Assembly (NCBI RefSeq): GCF_011386835.1
Contig: NC_088797.1
Span: 93,444,264-93,508,263, forward strand
DNA length: 64,000 nucleotides
Direction of reading: 5' to 3'
Source: Chrysemys picta bellii
Taxonomy: Eukaryota; Chordata; Testudines; Emydidae
In this document: in pieces, positions 44,054 through 56,400 of the stretch
How positions within the stretch are numbered: the first letter of the stretch is position 1
Layout: the number at the start of each line of letters is the position of its first letter
Translations under genes and position numbers: made by a program
The notes under the pieces: generated by a model
The model's input: only the letters and a program-made list of their open reading frames with translations
What the model was told of the DNA's origin: nothing
Database searches by the model: none

Positions 44054-44654
44054 GCAGCTTCAAAATAATTAATACAGAACATAACAGTTTTCAGCTGCTC
44101 CTCTGGAGTTATCGCCTATATAATCAGCCACTTATTTTGCTTGTCTTTAAAGACTGCAGTTATATTCCAAAACAAAATTTTTAAAGATTTTTAATTAATT
44201 TAAAAAAAGATACTCACTGACTGGAACTTCCACTGAAGTCCAAACTCCTCAGTACTCACTCTGTCAATTGCCTTTCATCTCGAGAAGCACATTCATTAGC
44301 TATCTCTGTATTTATATCAAACTAGTACAGCACACAAGGACTTTGACCCTCCCACCAACTTACTCAGTCAGATGGCCTAGTGTATGACTCACTCACTTCT
44401 AACACTCAAACCTCAAAGGGACTGGTTTGGAATGTAGGTCTTGTTAAAACCCTGCTCCTATAGCAGTTACACTCCTAACCACTAGTTACTATCTTTTTAC
44501 TTATCCATTGCTGAACATAGCCTTATAACTCCTCCCCACGTTGTTTACATTTTTAAAGAAAAAAATTGTCCTTACTGGAGCTCCCAGTCAATCCAAACTC
44601 CTGTGTCTGCACGGTCAACTGCCTCTCACTCTATCTGGGGCCTCTCAGATTGAG
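44054..44654. other. Intergenic, nothing recognised
   Basis: No supported gene or named repeat. Confidence 0.4.
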
Positions 44655-45760
44655 TAGGTTTCAGAGTGGTAGCCGTGTTAGTCTGTATCAGCAAAAACAA
44701 CGAGGAGTCCTTGTGGCACCTTAGAGACTAACACATTTATTTGGGCATAAGCTTTTGTGGGCTAAAACCCACTTCATCAGATGCATGGAGTGGAAAATAC
44801 AGTAGCAGGTATATATATACAGTACTTGAAAAGATGGGAGTGTAGTACGATGAGACCCTGAAACATAAAGCCTTGTATCAGAAGCCCAGTAAGAGGCCTA
44901 AAGCCTGAGCTAAAGTAATGGTCAAGACTTTGCTAACAAAAAGCAAAGTTATGCTGTGAGCCAGAGGCAGGCCCTGCTCACAGAAGCTGGCAAGGAAAGG
45001 GCTGATGTTGCATAAACATATACCTACACAGTATTGGTTACTAGAGATATAAACATTTGGTATGGGAACACTCTGATACTTGCACATTCCATGCAAATAA
45101 CAAGGAACAATCTGACCCATCCTAAAGACAGGATCAAAAGTGTAATATGATGGATAGAGTTGTTTTGTTCAAACCAACATGTACAAGGTGAGAGGCGGGG
45201 TATTACTGCGTAGAGGGGTTGTACCTTGCTACATAGAGGGGTTGCACCTCAATACGTCAGGAGTGATGTGTAATTTGTTTGTACCTGTATATAAGAATGC
45301 ATCCCTGAGTGGACGTCTTTGTCTGGCCTAGGGGGCAGTGGAAAGTCCCGCCACTGACTGAGCCAGTCCATTGCCAGGGAGCACATATGTACTAGCTAGC
45401 AGCACCTTGGATATCTAATCTGGGGAGCTAGAGACTGTGTTTCTCTTCAACAATAAACCTGGCCAGGTACCTTCGTATGTTACGAGAGTCTGTGGCCATT
45501 GGGGGTTCTCTCGGGGTCTGCTGTGTCAGCTATCTGCGCCGAGCCGGGGCAGCACACAGAGGGAACACGCACACAGCCAACTGATATCAACATTGAATAG
45601 AGCACAGCACCACACTGGTAAGGAAGTTGCCTTACCAAGTGGGGGGGGGGTCAGTGCTAATGAGACAATTCAATTAAGGTGGAAGCCAAGGGCGGAAAAA
45701 TCACTTTTGTAATGGTAATGAGGGTAGCCCATTTCAAACAGTTGACATGAAGGTGTAATA
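44655..45760 (-). mobile_element. Penelope-like fragment split by an LTR
   Basis: The tail at 44655-44840 (GGTTTCAGAGTGGTAGCCGT ... GAAAAGATGGGAG) resumes at about 45622 (GGAAGTTGCCTTACCAAGTG ... GGGTAGCCCATTTCAAACAG). Both halves match the uninterrupted copy at 18720-18990. Confidence 0.7.
44841..45621 (+). mobile_element. Solo LTR of an endogenous retroelement
   Basis: Inserted in a Penelope-like fragment. Has a TATA-like box (CTGTATATAAGAATGC, 45285-45300) and a poly(A) signal AATAAA at 45452-45457, in the order expected for U3-R-U5 on the plus strand. Possible 5 bp duplication GGGAG / GGAAG. Ends are approximate and no internal coding region remains. Confidence 0.65.
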
Positions 45761-46557
45761 CTACTCAGATTGACAACTATTATTTTTGTATTTACAATTT
45801 ACTATTACTATTTCCAGCTGGTTTTGCATCTAGAGCTTGACTATAGGTCATGCTCTTTGAAGACACCCAGTTAATTTCCATTAATAATATATTTGAATTA
45901 GTATGTAATATTTATTTCTGCAGATTGATCTATTATCCTATTTAAATATATTGCATCTTTCAGAGACAGCCACTGAAGGTCATTTTGCAATATCCAAACC
46001 ATTATTAAACGTTCTCTGAAACCAGTGAGGACCATTCATTGATTTTCAACTTTTAATTAACTGAATGTGTATTTTTTAATTTCTAAATTAATTCTATCAA
46101 CTGGAATTGAAGGATAGCTTTTTCTTTCTTTATGGCCCAAGTTAAGCTTATCTAATAATCAAGTAGTCTCTCTAGAACAAAAACAATGTTTTTCAATTTA
46201 TTCAAAAAGAAGTGTTTCATAAACGCCCAGGCTATGAGCCCAGTCCTGCAAACACTGCTGGCAGCAAGCAATATGATTTGCTGTAAGAGCTTGGAGAACT
46301 GGTTCTTGTTTCTCTCCTAGTGCCTTACTGTGTAAGTAGTCCAATCAATGCCAATAACACCATTTGTGAAACAAAGATACTATGCAATGTAAGGGAGATA
46401 GAACTAAGCCCTAGAATTTAAATCACAGTTTAACTACTCAAAAGGATCTTGATTTGGTGTCTAGTATTTGCAGGACAGAGGTTCTAGGAGAGTTCAAAGA
46501 TCTTTCAGATTGTGAACAGGTGTTGCACATTCTGTATGTATTTTAAAAATACTTTAA
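45761..46557. other. Intergenic, nothing recognised
   Basis: AT-rich. About 46235-46260 has the old-repeat word AGCCCAGTCCTGCAAACACT. Confidence 0.4.
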
Positions 46558-46561
46558 CCCT

Positions 46562-47301
46562 TGTGGCAGAGCTCTGACCTTGTCCCCGTGGGTCCAGCGC
46601 TTCTAGGCGGTTTATGCTAGCCTCAGTGTCTCACTGCGACCCTCCCAGTAGCCCTTCTCTCTCTAGGGCCAGGGTTACAGTCTACTGAGCCCTTTTCATC
46701 ATAAGCCAGCAAGGAGGTTGGTGTGAGAACTCCCACAGTCTCTCTTGTCTCTAGGGGTTATTTCAGAACAGTTTAGCCTCCTCTCCTGACAGGGGCCTGT
46801 CTTCCCTTCCCAGGAGGTGTTTTCATAGTGGCAGGTTGGGGGGAACCCGGGCCCGCCCTCTACTCCGGGTTCCGGCCCAGGGATCCTAATGGTAGCAGCT
46901 GTTGGCAGCCAATCTTTCACTGCCAGAGTTGCTACATTTCCCTGGGCTACTTCCCTACAGCTCTCCTGCTTCTCCCTTCTTCACCCTTACCTTAGGGCTC
47001 CCTTACCGATGGTTTGGGGGTGTCTTCATTAACCAGCCCTTCAGCCGCACTTCCGCTCCCTGGCTCTCCCCAGCCTAACTGGAGTGAACCCTTTTATAGT
47101 ATCAAAAGGGCCTTAATTAGAGTCAGGTGTTCACATTACCTTAATGGACTCACCTGACTCTTTGCAGGTTAATTGGAGTCAGGTGTTCTCATTAATCTAG
47201 AACAGCCCCTGCTCTGGTCACTCAGGGAACAGAAAACTGCTAATCCAGTGGCCAGTATATCTGCCTTCTACTACTTTGTTGTACCCAACTGGTCTGTCAC
47301 A
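46562..47301 (-). mobile_element. Solo LTR
   Basis: 740 bp starting TGTGGCAGAG and ending GGTCTGTCACA, so its termini are short inverse repeats. Flanked by CCCT (46558-46561, 47302-47305). On minus a TATA box (CTATAAAAGGG, about 47091-47101) lies about 200 bp from the 47301 end, suggesting a minus-strand promoter. No gag/pol remains. Confidence 0.7.
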
Positions 47302-47305
47302 CCCT

Positions 47306-49429
47306 ATTTATGTATTTTGAAAGCATTTATATCACAGCCCAGAGCCAGATTTTCAAAAGTGCTCAGCTTCCGATGTTTTGCCTAAATGAAGTTACTGGAT
47401 TTGAAAACCCTCAAGCACCTAAGCAGCCCGTACTGTTCTAAATTTTTCTTTTTAGATACCATGCACATAGGATTTCTACTTGTCTACATGGGGCTCTGAG
47501 ATGGGAGGGCGATGTCCCAGGGCATTTGGCCTCAAAGTGTTAAGGCTTATAAGCCAGGAGTGATTTAGAGGCACCTGGCTTTACACGCACTGTCAGTGTG
47601 CCAAAGTAAGAATGCAACGTATTGATTTATGCATTTGTGCACATCATGCCTGGGTGGAGGGGTCTGGCACAAAACACTGATCCTCTTGCCTCAAAACACT
47701 TTTCTGACTCTGACCTCAAAGTCCTTTCCTGGCAAGCAGGAAATATAGCATCCATCCTTTAGAGCCTCCCACTACTGACAGGGGAACATGCCTCAACAAA
47801 ACTAGAGAAAATAATTTATATTATTCAATAGCTGCAGCCAGGGGTCCTCTAAAACATTGCAGGAATGATGTGATTTACTAAGAAAAAGAGAAACAAGAGA
47901 AATATTAATTGCACCTACACAATCCTGCCCGGAACAAGTCATCTAGAGACAGAGCAACTGCTCTTAGCAAGCAAACAACCCAGTTTCAAGAGAGACTGGG
48001 GGAACAATCTATATCTGAAGCCAACTGAAAAAACAGCCTAATTGGAATGATTGATGAGAGACCAGTAAAGGATCCAGTAGAACGGTCAAAAGTAAATACA
48101 GTCTCCAAGAAAAGAGATGGAGCAGCATCAGACAAAGCTTCTGCGGGGAAGCAACTATGCTAACTGTGGTCATAAAGGGTCTGAGGAGGTCTAAAGGAGA
48201 CTGAGGGCATGGCAGTTCCAATGCAGCCTAGGAGATGGGCTCATGCCCAGCTGCCAGTGTCTAAAAGGGCTGAAAATTTTAAGAGCTAGAAGAGTTCCAA
48301 CCTCCCTCACCCTCGGAATACGAGACCCCAGACTGAAACTGAGACTCCCGTGCATATGTTTTTTCTAAATGATCGTGAGCAGCTCTTTGTAACTTCTTTC
48401 GAAAATTAGGATGGCAGAACCAAAGAAAATATACCATATCTGAACAATTTCAGAGACACATAGACAAGTTCTCCTTGATTATGGGGACCATGTGATATAT
48501 TACAGTGGTTATTCTCTAATTATTGTATCAAACTCCAAATGTTCAGACGCTGCACATTGGTTTATGGTCCCTGCAGGTTAAATTTTAACTTGCCCTATCT
48601 TTCAGAACTCATACACCATCTGGTCCTAGTGTCCTGTTGCTGGTTAATTTATCAATTTGTTACAGTATTTCCTCTTTTGAAGCATTAGTTTCTGATAGTT
48701 TCCCTCTTTATTACCTGGAACTAAATAGGTATCTTTCCAACATCCTGGGTGGTGGATATTGATGTAAAGAAATCACGTAGCTTCTCCTTTATCCTTAATT
48801 GCCCCCTTTACTCATGGGTAGTCCAGTTTTGTCTCACACCTTGAATTTTATTTTCCATGTTCCCAAATCCTCTCCATCCCATTTTCACACGGCATCCACT
48901 GGACAAGAGTAATTCCAGTTACCCAACAGTTATTTGCTGCCAACTATAACAGAAAGTATTAATCAAGACAGGTTTCTTTAATGAAAACTCACTGTGCAAA
49001 TCAAAACATCTTTAGCAAAATTCATGCAGTAAGATAGTATAATGCAGAATGGAGCAGATTCAACTTAATGTAATGCTCATATATTCATAGAAATGCCAAT
49101 GATCTTTCATGTGTGATCATGAAAAATCTAGACAATCTCATCACTTACCCCTGAGATCTGGAATCTTTCCCAAACATTATCAACATCTAAGTTTTGTTAA
49201 TTTTTAGATCAACATTTTAGCCCTGTAGATGCAAATGTTATGATCTGGGATATATTTTATTGAAACCCATTAGGTGTGAACACACCCTTCATTTAAAATA
49301 GCTGAAAGAGACTGGGGCCCCACCTAAAACAAGGCATAATGGAGATTGTCCAGAAACTGGCACCATATGAGCACTTTTAAGAATTGATAACTCCCCATCT
49401 CGTAACTGCTGTTTAAGGTGAGTTGCATA
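47306..49429. other. Intergenic, nothing recognised
   Basis: No ORF with recognisable homology and no clear repeat. Confidence 0.45.
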
Positions 49430-49940
49430 TGACCATTACACTGTAGGTGTATGTGTATCTCATGCACGGATGCCAGAGAGTATCCCCTAGTGGTACCCGT
49501 AGGTGTGGCCCCATTTACTCTCTGGCTTCCTCATGCTACAAATGAAGGGCATAAAAAGGAGAGCCACACTGATCATCTTTCAGTTCCTTTACACTGGAAT
49601 ACCACTGATAGACTCCAAGGTGTTGAGGAAGGAGGATGGGCCATGTAATGCACATATGTAACACATCTCAAAGAACAAACTGTTATGAGAAGCAGAATAG
49701 CCATTTCTTCTTCTTCTGGTGCTTGCATATCCCATTACACTGTATATGAATACCAGAACAATCCGGGGCCAGGCAGAGGAGAACAAGGGTGTGAACCTCC
49801 CCAAAACAAGCAAGTGAATCAACTGGTTGTATACAATGTTGTTGGGTATAAATATGTGTCACATAAGGCTTTTATAAAAGCTAGTAAAGTTTTGAACTTG
49901 ATTGTCATTCGAAGATGAATTATGCATGTATATACACTTA
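49430..49940. repeat. Decayed dispersed repeat, possibly DIRS-type non-coding end
   Basis: GATGCCAGAGAGTATCCCCT, then AGTGGTACCCGTAGGTGTGG, then ATATGTAACACATCTCAAAG and AACAAACTGTTATGAG resemble a turtle repeat I associate with DIRS non-coding ends. Family assignment is tentative. Confidence 0.35.
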
Positions 49941-50158
49941 GAAAACTGTAATTGTAAATAGGGTGTGCAACTACAGCATCACCTCACAGGAGTATGGGGA
50001 AGCAATTAGGCAGGGAGGGGCACCTCCCAGGCTAATTGCTTACATTAAACTAACTCCAAACATCTAACATTGTACAACCCAGGGAAAGAGAATGGTGGAC
50101 CATTAAAGTAATGGAAAGACATAGAAACTGAAAAGAAGGCCATGCTTTCCCAAAACTG
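49941..50158. other. Intergenic, nothing recognised
   Basis: Short unassigned stretch. Confidence 0.4.
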
Positions 50159-50431
50159 GGGTTATGTCTAAAATAGCATTTATGTCAGCAAAACTTTTGT
50201 CACACAGGATGTGCAACACACCCCTGAGCAAGATAAGTTTTGCTGGCATAAGCACCTGTGTGCAAAGCGCTATGTCAGACTTAGCTACTGCTGCTCATTG
50301 AACAGGTTTTATTATGTCAACAAGAGAGCTGCTCTCCCATTGGCATAACATGGGGACACGAGTGCTCTTACAGCTACACAGTTGGATCAGTACACCTATG
50401 CCTCTGTAAGCTTGTAAGTATAGACATGGCC
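50159..50431. mobile_element. Harbinger-related MITE, older
   Basis: Left GGGTTATGTCTAAAATAG and right TAAGTATAGACATGGCC are diverged inverse ends. The internal order (TGTGCAACACACCCCTGAG, CACCTGTGTGCAAAGCG) matches the elements at 41745 and 42169. Confidence 0.65.
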
Positions 50432-51889
50432 TAAGGAAGGAAGGAAGGAGTTTCCCCCACTCTGTGTAACCATGAATTACTAGTCTGAGAAAAAGAAAAT
50501 AAAACACTGCAAACCCTGTTAATAGGGAAGGAGAGACTTGGGACTAGAAGGGCTATTGGGGTCACCCTGCAAGGAGTAAATAGGTGGGTGGAAGCCAGTG
50601 AGACCTTTATGCTTGTAGGCTGGTTACTAGTGTCAGGGTTTGAACCATGGCAGCATAGAGGCACCGAATGTCACAAGGTAGGAGGTGACAGAACCCCTTA
50701 CTGGGTGTGGGTGATCCCCAATTATCATTATCAATAGATATGGAGCTAGGCGTCTCATCAGAAGATGGACTCTCTTTTTCTTACATTTGTCTCTTCTCTT
50801 GATGCAGCTGTAATTGCATACTGTCTAATAAATCTGGGGACTGAGACCCTAGTCTCCACTGTACAGATGGCAATGATAAGAACATTTCCCACAAAAGGAA
50901 ATGAGGATGGATAAGTGCATTCTTGTTGAATGCAGACAGCTTCTCAGGAAATTTGATATCTTTGGCAGCATAGGTGTGACAATGCAGCTTGCAATCCATT
51001 TAGAGTCGTCATGCTGTAATAGGATGATGTCTCATTTGCTCTGCATACGATACGAAGAGCTGGTAAGAAACCCAAAAGGGTTTTCTTCTGTCCAGGTAAA
51101 AGGCTCATCCTTGTGAGCATGTGACTTTGGAAGAGACTGACAAGTATACAGACTGCTTTAGGTGGAAATCAGATTGCACCTTGGAAAGGTGCACTTTTTT
51201 CTCTCATAGATTATAGCATCTGGGGAATCTGTTATCAGCATGTGCAGCTCCCCACTACTCTAGCAGAGGTGATGGCCTCTAGCAGCCACTTTTGCTGAGA
51301 GGTGTAATAATGTAGCAGGAGGCTAAGGGTACAAATGAGGGACCCATAAGAGATGACAACAATAAATAAAGGAGGAGTTGGATTCCTGATAAGGGGAGGC
51401 CCCGCACACATTGTCCTGCCACATGCACCAATTCAGAGATGACAATACCCTGTCTGAGATGCATGCACCAATTCAGAGATGACAATATCCTGTCTGAGAT
51501 GCATACTAACTTGTCCAGCTGGTGAACCTCAACATGGTAGACTGACTTGAGCCATGCCTGAATCCCCCGGATGTGCAGCCCGTCATGAGGGGTCCTGTGT
51601 GTACAAGCAGTCATGTCACCTAGCAGCTTGAAGCAATTCCTCATTGTGGATCAGGGTTGATCCTTGTACAACACATGGAGGTCTGTCAGACCTATCAGAC
51701 CTTTAAATATTACTACTATTCCATAGCATTAAAGCACTGACTTGTAAAATGTGAACACTGGCTAAAAATGAATGCTGTTTCCATAAAGTCCAATTCTGAG
51801 TCCATTCAATAAAACACAGAAAAGTAAAGACAAGCCTCTGGAGTGGAAACCTACCATTAAATTTAAGACATATTGAAAAGATAAAAGAA
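50432..51889. other. Intergenic downstream of SGMS1
   Basis: A perfect or near-perfect tandem duplication of a 40 bp unit occurs at 51422-51501 (CATGCACCAATTCAGAGATG, then ACAATA(C/T)CCTGTCTGAGATG). Nothing else supported. Confidence 0.5.
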
Positions 51890-53297
51890 AATACATTTTT
51901 TAAAAGTCTCTTTATTTTCCTTCACCATTATTGTTTTACAATACAAATATCATCTTGTGAATACACAAAAACCCTATAGAAGATAACTCTGCTTCACATA
52001 AAATACAGAATGGATATCTTCTTCATTCTTAAAAATCTATTTTGTTCTGCACATTGGCAAGGATATCATAGAATACTTCCCCAAACATACAGTATGTATG
52101 GTAGGAGTGAAACTTAGAGGTACATGCAGCTTCTGCACAAATATATTTTAAAGAAATAGATTATTTTTGTTGTTTTTCAACAACATTTTCATTAAAGGAT
52201 GGAGAAACTATTCAATTTGAAGTCAGTGATCATCTGTAAAACTCCTGAAAAAGTGAATCCATGGCTGTTGTCTTGACAGTTAAAATCCAGCTACTGAGTA
52301 GATAATAAAATCAATTTAAATCTTACATTTTACTATGATCTGCCCACAATGTGTGAACAAGATCTGAGCCTTTGATTTGTTTTTTCCCTTCTAATAGCAA
52401 TTTCAACAGTAAGTAAATTTCCAGTTTAATTTAGTTATAAATGTAAAATTTATTAATGTATACAGTACATATACTTGTGTTTTCATGGAATATTTTATTT
52501 TAAATAAGAACATCTAAGACTGCCTACTGACCATACAATCAAGACAAGAAAGGCACTAGAAACATAGACAAATCTCTCTCTTCCAAGAAGCATTTTTTAT
52601 TTTAACTCTCTTTTCTCTGACATGTAAAAATCTTTTTAAATTTAGTCTTCATACATATTTTGAAAAATAAAGTTAGGAAATACTTAGAAAATCACTTTAC
52701 AACAGAATATTATTTTTTGCACTTTTTGACACTGTCACTGCAGATTTTACAAAATCAAAAGTTACTAAACTTTTCTGTGTCTTATCATTTTATTTGTAAC
52801 ATTGGTGTAACAGGTAGAAAGAGTTTTAATTTTTCCCCAGTCAGGTATTTAGAAACCTTCATATAGACATTTGCTAGAAAATGGCTTACAGCCCAATCTT
52901 TGGGGCAAGAGATATGAAAAGTATGTTTTCCCAAGAAAATAATACGTTTTATTCCCAGATGTGACTGGAAAGACCAGAACATATGATATAAAAGTTTTCA
53001 TTTATGCTGTCGCATCATATACAAAGGAACATGGTGATGGGTAATGTAAATCCCAAATCTATTAACAAGAAATGTATACAGTGCATGATAAGTTAAATTT
53101 TCTTTATTGTTGTCCAACGCAGATCCTTTGGAGAGAAAAAAAAAGATCACAGTGCTTTCCAGGTAACTGAATTGGTTAAGTCAAGGAAATGGTTAAAAGA
53201 TAAAGGATTAGGGAGCAGTTCACTTTTTTATGGCATCTTCTCTCATGGAGTTCTGAGCACTTTGGACAGTTCCTTTCCCCCGCACTTTTAACAGCTG
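51890..53297 (-). other. SGMS1: SGMS1 3' untranslated region (probable)
   Basis: AT-rich, repeat-poor sequence directly after the stop codon. Two AATAAA signals on minus lie at 53103-53108 (short UTR) and 51911-51916 (about 1.4 kb UTR). Use of either is inferred. Confidence 0.6.
51911..51916 (-). terminator. SGMS1: Distal poly(A) signal of SGMS1
   Basis: AATAAA on minus (TTTATT on plus), with AT-rich sequence after it. The proximal alternative is at 53103-53108. Confidence 0.5.
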
Positions 53298-53477
53298 TTA
53301 TGTGTCATTCACCAGTCTGCTGTATTTAGCTTGTCTACCGAGATGCAGCACCGGCCAGGGGAAGGGCCAATGGTAAGAGCGAGGTACAATTCCTTGAACA
53401 TTCTTTTCAAAGTACTGGAAGGGCCTGTACCACCACACCCGTGCAAGGAGGTTAGTTTGGGAAGCTTCTTTTAGCAC
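53298..53477 (-). CDS. SGMS1: SGMS1 terminal coding exon
   Basis: 180 nt including the stop. Acceptor TTTGTGCAG|GTG. Encodes VLKEASQTNLLARVWWYRPF and the diagnostic C-terminus ending SRLVNDT, the cytosolic tail of the enzyme. Confidence 0.97.
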   Translation of the reverse strand: MLKEASQTNLLARVWWYRPFQYFEKNVQGIVPRSYHWPFPWPVLHLGRQAKYSRLVNDT

Positions 53478-56400
53478 CTGCACAAAGATAATTAAGAAAA
53501 AATAATTACAAACAAGCACAGCAATTTCTCTCATTATTTTAATGCACACTGTTTGCCACCATCGTCTGCAATTCTCCACAAATTTATTGTTTCAATTTAC
53601 ATAGTACCTGCCTCCTATCTCTACGCACATTTACATTAACAATATGAACACATACCAAAACCAACCTACATTGACAAAACTTCAGCTGGATAAAAATAAT
53701 TATTTTTCACGTGCATCCTATCCACTGCCCCCGAAAACTCTCCTTCCTTCCTCCCATGAAAGTCTGAACAAACAGAACATGTCCTAACAGTCAAACTGCA
53801 GCTCCATTGACCAAGTGAGTAAGCAAGTTACGGATCTGGGAGCCCTATGAGAACTCTCTGTCCTCTAGGGGTTGTTAGTTCCACAGGAACAGCAAGTCTC
53901 AACTGTCAAGGAGTTGTCCTAAGTGAGAGAATTTTTATAGATAGCCGGAGGATCCAAACTATAAAGAACTTTCCAGATTAAAAGAAACATCTGTAACAGT
54001 ACCATGTATAAAGCAAGCCAGTTTTATGGAGCACAGGCATGTTTCTTGTGTGAAACACCAGTAAATAATTTGGTGTTCAAGCAATGTAGTATATAAAGTT
54101 TCTGAGTGGTTAACCCTTAGCTTTTCAGTAACCCAGTCTGGAGGTTACTGAAGCATGAATGACTCTGAAGAGATTCATACCTGAAGGGGAAAAAAATCAC
54201 AAACTGGCAAAAAACACACTTGGCTTCTGGAATCATCTGGGAACCAACACAATCTAGGGTTGCCAACTTCAGGGCATGTCTACACTGCCCCACAGTTTGG
54301 GCTAATGGGTGATGTCAGTAGTAGTGCTCCCCTGGTAGAAACTGTGGGAGCAAAATTAAAGGTCCTGAGGTCACAGTGAGAACTCGGGACCTTTACATTT
54401 GTGACTATGGCATCCACGTGGGGGAGTTAACAGTGCAGTACTTTGGTGTGCACCGCTAATCACATCACTCCTTAGTCTGAATTGTGGGGCAGTGTAGATA
54501 TGTCTTCAGTAACAAAAGAAAGACATACCCCAATACAGCTAAAGGGGCTAACAAACTCGGACATAACCTCTTTTGGCTTTCCCTAATCCTCAAACATCTC
54601 TTGACTCTTGTCTTGGGTCAACTTAAGCTAGCTATAGTTCAACCAGGTCAATTTTTGGACAGACATTGAGGCAGCACAGCAATCATGCTGTTTGGGGGGT
54701 TCGACGAAATAGTGATTCCAGTGCCAAACTGGGCAAGCACCATATTAGCCCAAGTAGGAAATATAAGCAAGTGGCCCATATAACAATATTACCAACTTAC
54801 CTGGTGTTATACAGCATGAACTGTAATGTAGACCCCTTGTCTTGTGCCTTTGGGATAAGATTCCTGACAAGACTACAGAACTAATATCACACACCTGGTC
54901 TACACCATAAAGATGATCTCTTCCTATCTAGTGTTCTCCTACTCTTCATGAAAAGGACTGAAGGACCCAAGTCCTCTGAAGTCAATCCTGGGCTTCCATA
55001 TTCCCAAACTGTACAGCACTGCTATTCAATCACCCTGAAATGGCTAATGAAGTATAAGTTGCTGCAGCTGGATGCCAAGTAAGGACACCCAAGACAAAGT
55101 GAAAAGGACATTTAGAGAATGATATATTCCTCAGTTGAATGTAAACTCAATAATCCACAACCATTGCTACTATATAAGTCTTCCGTCACAAAAGAACCAT
55201 CCTGCCAGGGCCATGCCAGTTGGTATCATCACACACAAGATTTAATGGATTACCTTTAGTCTCTATTCCCAAGCATACTAAATGATTCCCAGAACCAATA
55301 TATGTAGATATATCATCACTGTGAAAATTGGATGACAGGACAACCAATGTTTTTCTGTGTAACAAAGTACAGCATTTCCCATAACAAGACTTTTGTGGTG
55401 TAATTTCCACCACTGTGCTTTAAGTTAGGTTTCACTTCACTAGTTTACAGTTGCAAATTGCATTGATTCATTTTTCTGGGAGCAGTAAACCTATCAGTAC
55501 CAGGCTTGTATTACAATCTAAAAAGTATTGTAATGCCTTAAGCTTGCATTACTTTTTATATTATCAACTTAAAACAATTTTGCTGCTGGCATTAATTATC
55601 AAGACCATATATTGCCATCTTTTCATGTCCTAAACCAAGATCTAGCAGCTTTCTTTTCCAACAATAATATATATAATTCCCCCTAGTTAGAAGCTTTGGG
55701 TATATACTAGAAATGATGGAACATTGATGATTCGCAGAACATTCATACTTCAGCACTGCATGTAGGCCCTGAATAAGCATGTGCTCAAGTGCTATTGTGA
55801 ACTGGAGCCATAGCAGGCATATAAGGAGAGACTGTGTTAAAGGATATATAATCAGGATTTTCAATTTTCCACATATAATACTTTTACACTGACCTATTAT
55901 CTTAGATCAAGAGAGACTCCATTCCTATCTTAGATTTTATGAGGATCAGCAAACAGTTTTGAGTAAAAATAGACACTGAATTTTTGACCAAATCTGAAGT
56001 CAGTCAATGGATTTTCCATTTAAACCAGGACTCTACATTACTGAGCCTTGGCAGACTAAATTAAAAATAAGTCAGTCAGTATTGCTATCAGTTTAACTCT
56101 ACAAGACCCTCAAACACATGACAGTAGCATTAAAATAATGAGATTTTAAAACAAAAATAAATCATTTCGGTCTGTCTTCTGATTTTTGAGCATTAGAGTT
56201 GTAAAAAATCAAATTTCTCTACCCACTCCACATCCCTCTCTGCTTCTTCCCACATTTCTGTTAGTTATTTCTTTCTGTGTCTCAAAACAACATATCATTC
56301 ATTGATTGACATTCTAAAGGAGGAGATGAAGAGCCAAGGAGAACCAAATATTTGGGGGAAAACTCACTTGCTGATTGGCCATTGTGTGATACCACCAGAA

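Noticed and set aside
51421..51510. CRISPR-like repeat
   Set aside because: Only two adjacent copies without spacers; a simple tandem duplication in vertebrate DNA.
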